The position numbers and the translations under genes were made by a program. A DNA stretch of 64,000 nt from contig JAPLTX010000032.1 in NCBI GenBank assembly GCA_026397915.1, positions 47,159-111,158 of the forward strand, written 5' to 3'. The stretch is from Verrucomicrobiota bacterium (GTDB lineage: Bacteria > Verrucomicrobiota > Verrucomicrobiia > CAIQCK01). Each line of letters opens with the position of its first letter. Position 1 is the first letter of the stretch. Shown here piece after piece: positions 62,101 through 64,000 of the stretch. A model generated the notes under the pieces. The model was not told the origin of the DNA and did not search any database. It saw only the letters and a program-made list of their open reading frames with translations.

Positions 62101-62352
62101 AAAAAGAGCAACCATTGCGGCACGGTCTCCACCTCCGCCCACTGCGCGTTCAGCCGCTATGACCATCCGTGGATGTTCGACCTCAAGAGCGGCGAGCACA
62201 CCGTTCTCGACAACGCCGTCCGCCCCGGCTGCTGGATCAACATCATCCCCGCCGGTGGCTTGATTCTGGTTCCCGAAGCGAGTGCCGGCTGCACGTGCGG
62301 CTACCCGATCCAGACATCCGTCGCGCTGATTCCGCGACAGCCCAGCCCATGA
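59176..62352 (+). CDS. Exported PQQ-type propeller / methyltransferase / PQQ-type propeller fusion
   Basis: 1058 aa. It has a signal peptide (LTRCVLALTLSLASAAS). The first beta-propeller (about 45-455) has PQQ-like blades such as YYGSSSDDTVRCLDATDGRV and VYVGSDDGCVYCLRADDGRL. Residues about 470-620 form a class I SAM-methyltransferase fold (LVLGSGTGRLAYEIAKRS, VVGVEPD, IHQGDHAKLPF). A second propeller occupies about 625-1058 (LFVSGDNYVVAADAYNGTIL). A methyltransferase fold outside the cytoplasm is puzzling since SAM is not there. It overlaps both neighbours by 4 nt. Confidence 0.82.
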   Translation: MKSHMNLTRCVLALTLSLASAASAWAAWPAYRHDAQRSGIAAEEIKLPLAEAWMHRSTAPSPAWPELPAKQDVFRRVANLGPTTTFDRAFHVAAANGAIYYGSSSDDTVRCLDATDGRVRWTFTADGPVRLAPVVADGRVYVGSDDGCVYCLRADDGRLVWKYRGGPEDRRLPGNGRMMSLWPVRCGVVVDAGVVYFCAGLFPSQGNYLCAVNAKDGKELWKQPIEIVSQGYLLASSTHLYVPTGRTAPVAFDRATGKPVATLPGAGANRQAGGCFAVLVDDTVLYSAGETAGIQAGSPLSKEKIVFADGLRVVADKTMNYILTRDRLIAVDRAHWLELSRLQAKSKKTPEELARIAELGGTRRDYVKWETAVPDGCELILAGNTIFVGEPDRVSAHDAADGKMLWRGNVQGKAYGLAVSDGRLYASTDRGMIHCFQSGTPPPGGPLTFEFVEEAAKPSPFPQDAQTALYASAAQTAIQRAGVTKGYCLVLGSGTGRLAYEIAKRSQFQVVGVEPDAQRVAESRRRLAEAGLYGTRVTIHQGDHAKLPFQKCWANLIVSEETLLTGKPPGSLAEVERVLRPSGGTAVLMAAGKLSVPRWKAERAGGLAIASLKRGALPGAGEWSHFYGDAGNTACSGDAMKAGVVDLQWFGRPGPRQMPDRHDKNVGPLYKNGRLFVSGDNYVVAADAYNGTILWERDVPHSVRLAAFKNCGNMAAADDSLYVASGSDCLALDAQTGELRKSFSVPAAYEWGYVAVENDLLLGSATRRGGTFRDQTIYTEVLLWRDSMPVVCSDSLFAHQRASGRRLWTYAPARGVIINSTLALGGGRAFFIESTNPASRTVADSRVKLTTLLGQGADLVALDIRTGKVLWRKPAELEAIEHIVYLSYARGKLLVTGTRNAQVEKARRVRYDLAAFDATSGKRLWRNTQTPVPDHILQGPHGEQVQHPAIVGEVIYGTGFACNLGTGATVDVWKWKKSNHCGTVSTSAHCAFSRYDHPWMFDLKSGEHTVLDNAVRPGCWINIIPAGGLILVPEASAGCTCGYPIQTSVALIPRQPSP

Positions 62353-64000
62353 AACTTCATCACGCAGTCCAAGCCGGCGTCGGCTTCGTTCTTGCTTCCA
62401 TGTGCCCGATCGCATCGGCAGCCGACTGGCCGATGTATCGGGCAGATGCGGGGCGCAGCGGATGCACGACGGAATCATTGCCGGCAAAGTTGGAACTGCG
62501 CTGGACGTATCGCGGCGCGAAGCCGCGGCCGGCGTGGCCGAGTTCGGCGCGCATCTCGTATGACTTCGCGCATCAGCCGATCCTGATGGGTAACACGGTG
62601 GTGCTCGGCAGCACGGTGGATGATTCGGTAATCGCGCTCAATGCCGACAACGGCGGCGTGCGGTGGAAGTTCTTCACGGGCGGGCCGGTAAGGTTTGCGC
62701 CGGCGGGCTGGCGGGACCGCGTGTTCGTGGCGAGCGACGACGGCTGGCTCTATGCGCTGGCGCTCGCCGACGGGCACCTGTTGTGGAAACACCGCGGCGG
62801 CCCCGACGAGAGGTTGTGCCTCGGCAACGAGCGGATGATCTCGCGCTGGCCGGCGCGCGGCGGGCCGGTGATTGTCGGGGCCACGGTCTATTACACGGCG
62901 GGCATCTGGCCCAGCGGCGGCGTTTACATCCACGCGCTGGAAGCCGAAACCGGCCGCGTGGTCTGGACGAATGACCGCACCGGCCAGATGTATATGCCTC
63001 AGCCGCACGGGACGGCGAATGCTCACAGCGGTGTTGCGCCCCAAGGTTATCTGCTGGCCGCTGGCGAGCATTTGTTTGTGCCGACGGGCCGCGCCGTGCC
63101 CGCGGCGTTTCGCCGCGCGGACGGCGAGCTGGAGAATTATCTGTTGCAGGAGAACGGCTCGATCGGCGGGGCGCGCGCGCTGGCAGCGGACAAGTATGTC
63201 GTCAACGGCGGATGTTTCCTGGAGCAAGCAACGGGGAAGCTTGCCGCCCGCGCCGGCCGCGGGGTGTTCAGCGTGCAGCCCGAGGGCATCCTGCAATTCA
63301 CCGGCTCACAACTACTGGCCTACCGATGGGGCGAGGTGGAGACAAAAGACAAGAAGGGAAACACAACGCGCTCCCGCGGGCTGAAGAGGCACGCGCAGGT
63401 GGATCTGACGCCCGACTCCGATGCGGTCCGCCGCGCCGCACTCGCCGCCGAGAAGCTCAAGTCGCTAAAGCCGCTGTTCCGCACCGACATCATCTTCAAG
63501 GAGGCCGATCCCGCCGTGGCAAACCAAACCGGATTGGAACGCGTCTTGGCGCAGACGCGCCCCGACGTGGAGCGTCTCGGCGCGAGCGTCATGCCGTTCA
63601 TGGCCAGCGCGTATGAACGCACCTGCGAAGTCATTGCGGCCGGCAACGAAGCGGTCTGCGGCTCGACGAACGGTGTTTCGGTCGTGGATTTGAAAGAGAG
63701 CCGGGTTCGCTGGACACGCAAGGTGGAGGGAAGCGCCATTGGATTGGCGGCGGCGAACGGCACGCTGCTCGTCTCAACAACGGCGGGTGTCATCTATTGT
63801 TTTGGCGAGGGAGAACCGGCCCGCCTGGTGGCCGGCAAATCTCAGCCGATTGCGAAACCGTCCGCTGAAGATGCCGGCGCGGGTTTGGCGGCGAAGGAGA
63901 TCTTGCAGAAGAGCGGTGTCCGCGAAGGATAGTGTCTCCACGTTGGCTGCGGAGACGGGCGGCTGGCTTTGGAGCTGGCTCGCAAGTCCAAGCTGCACGT
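62349..64000 (+). pseudogene. Second propeller/methyltransferase paralogue, interrupted by an in-frame TAG, cut by the right edge
   Basis: ATG 62349 overlaps the previous stop (ATGA). It has a signal peptide (AGVGFVLASMCPIASA), then a PQQ-type propeller paralogous to the gene before it (WPMYRADAGRSGC; VFVASDDGWLYALALADGHL). After 527 codons a TAG (63930-63932) is followed, in the same frame, by CLHVGCGDGRLALELARKS, the methyltransferase motif I. In the paralogue this position is a Tyr (TAC). So a single base change splits the gene. The rest lies outside the window. As read, a 527-aa propeller protein would be made. Confidence 0.8.

Noticed and set aside
63930..63932. Stop-codon reassignment (TAG as sense)
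   Set aside because: TAG terminates several intact genes in this window at the expected place.

Overview
The window is high-GC bacterial DNA (about 60 % by eye) with densely packed genes, many joined by 4-nt ATGA/GTGA overlaps. Formylglycine-type sulfatases, Asp-box glycosidase-like proteins, ceramidase-fold hydrolases, Tat-exported enzymes and PQQ-propeller proteins sit beside a riboflavin-nusB-ftsY operon. This mix points to a planctomycete/verrucomicrobial (PVC) bacterium, most likely Verrucomicrobiota. That assignment is inference; there is no rRNA gene here to confirm it.

1-13.3 kb is housekeeping. It holds a partial zinc alcohol dehydrogenase, an FMN-riboswitch-led operon (ribBA-ribH-nusB-PHP phosphoesterase-ftsY-ribD-ribE), isocitrate dehydrogenase, alaS with an unusual internal insertion, and recA. 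13.3-22.6 kb looks acquired, with a lower GC stretch. An intact tRNA-Ser(GGA) is followed by mraZ, an ftsL-position membrane gene, an ftsI-like transpeptidase and an ftsW-like SEDS gene. A second copy of the tRNA 3' end lies just after, as at an integration site. Next come two near-identical small membrane proteins, and a GNAT (BcsL/FemAB-type) protein carrying the same small module at its C-terminus. 22.7-37.5 kb holds zinc-ribbon and secreted proteins of unknown role, mpl (murein recycling), envelope glycan genes (a tandem-duplicated GT-C transferase, a GT2 transferase and an SDR epimerase), rnr, a WHy lipoprotein, a MidA-type methyltransferase, a lone nuoA and an rluA-type pseudouridine synthase.

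37.6-52.1 kb is a catabolic locus for exported enzymes: ceramidase-fold proteins (one lone, two in tandem), an HGSNAT-like membrane acyltransferase, a Tat-exported creatininase-family protein, two sulfatases, two sialidase/BNR-like proteins, a Tat-exported cysteine-rich protein with an internal duplication, and an acetyl-xylan-esterase-like hydrolase. Together they suggest scavenging of sulfated or acylated glycoconjugates. 52.1-54.8 kb is a scarred accessory patch. It contains a gene remnant, a 16-unit 21-bp palindromic tandem array, a truncated HTH gene, a frameshifted MazG-like gene, an HNH endonuclease and REP-like hairpins, one of which supplies the next gene's start codon.

54.8-64 kb continues with exported hydrolases, a fourth ceramidase-fold protein and two paralogous exported PQQ-propeller/methyltransferase fusions. 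The second is interrupted by an in-frame TAG exactly at the methyltransferase junction.
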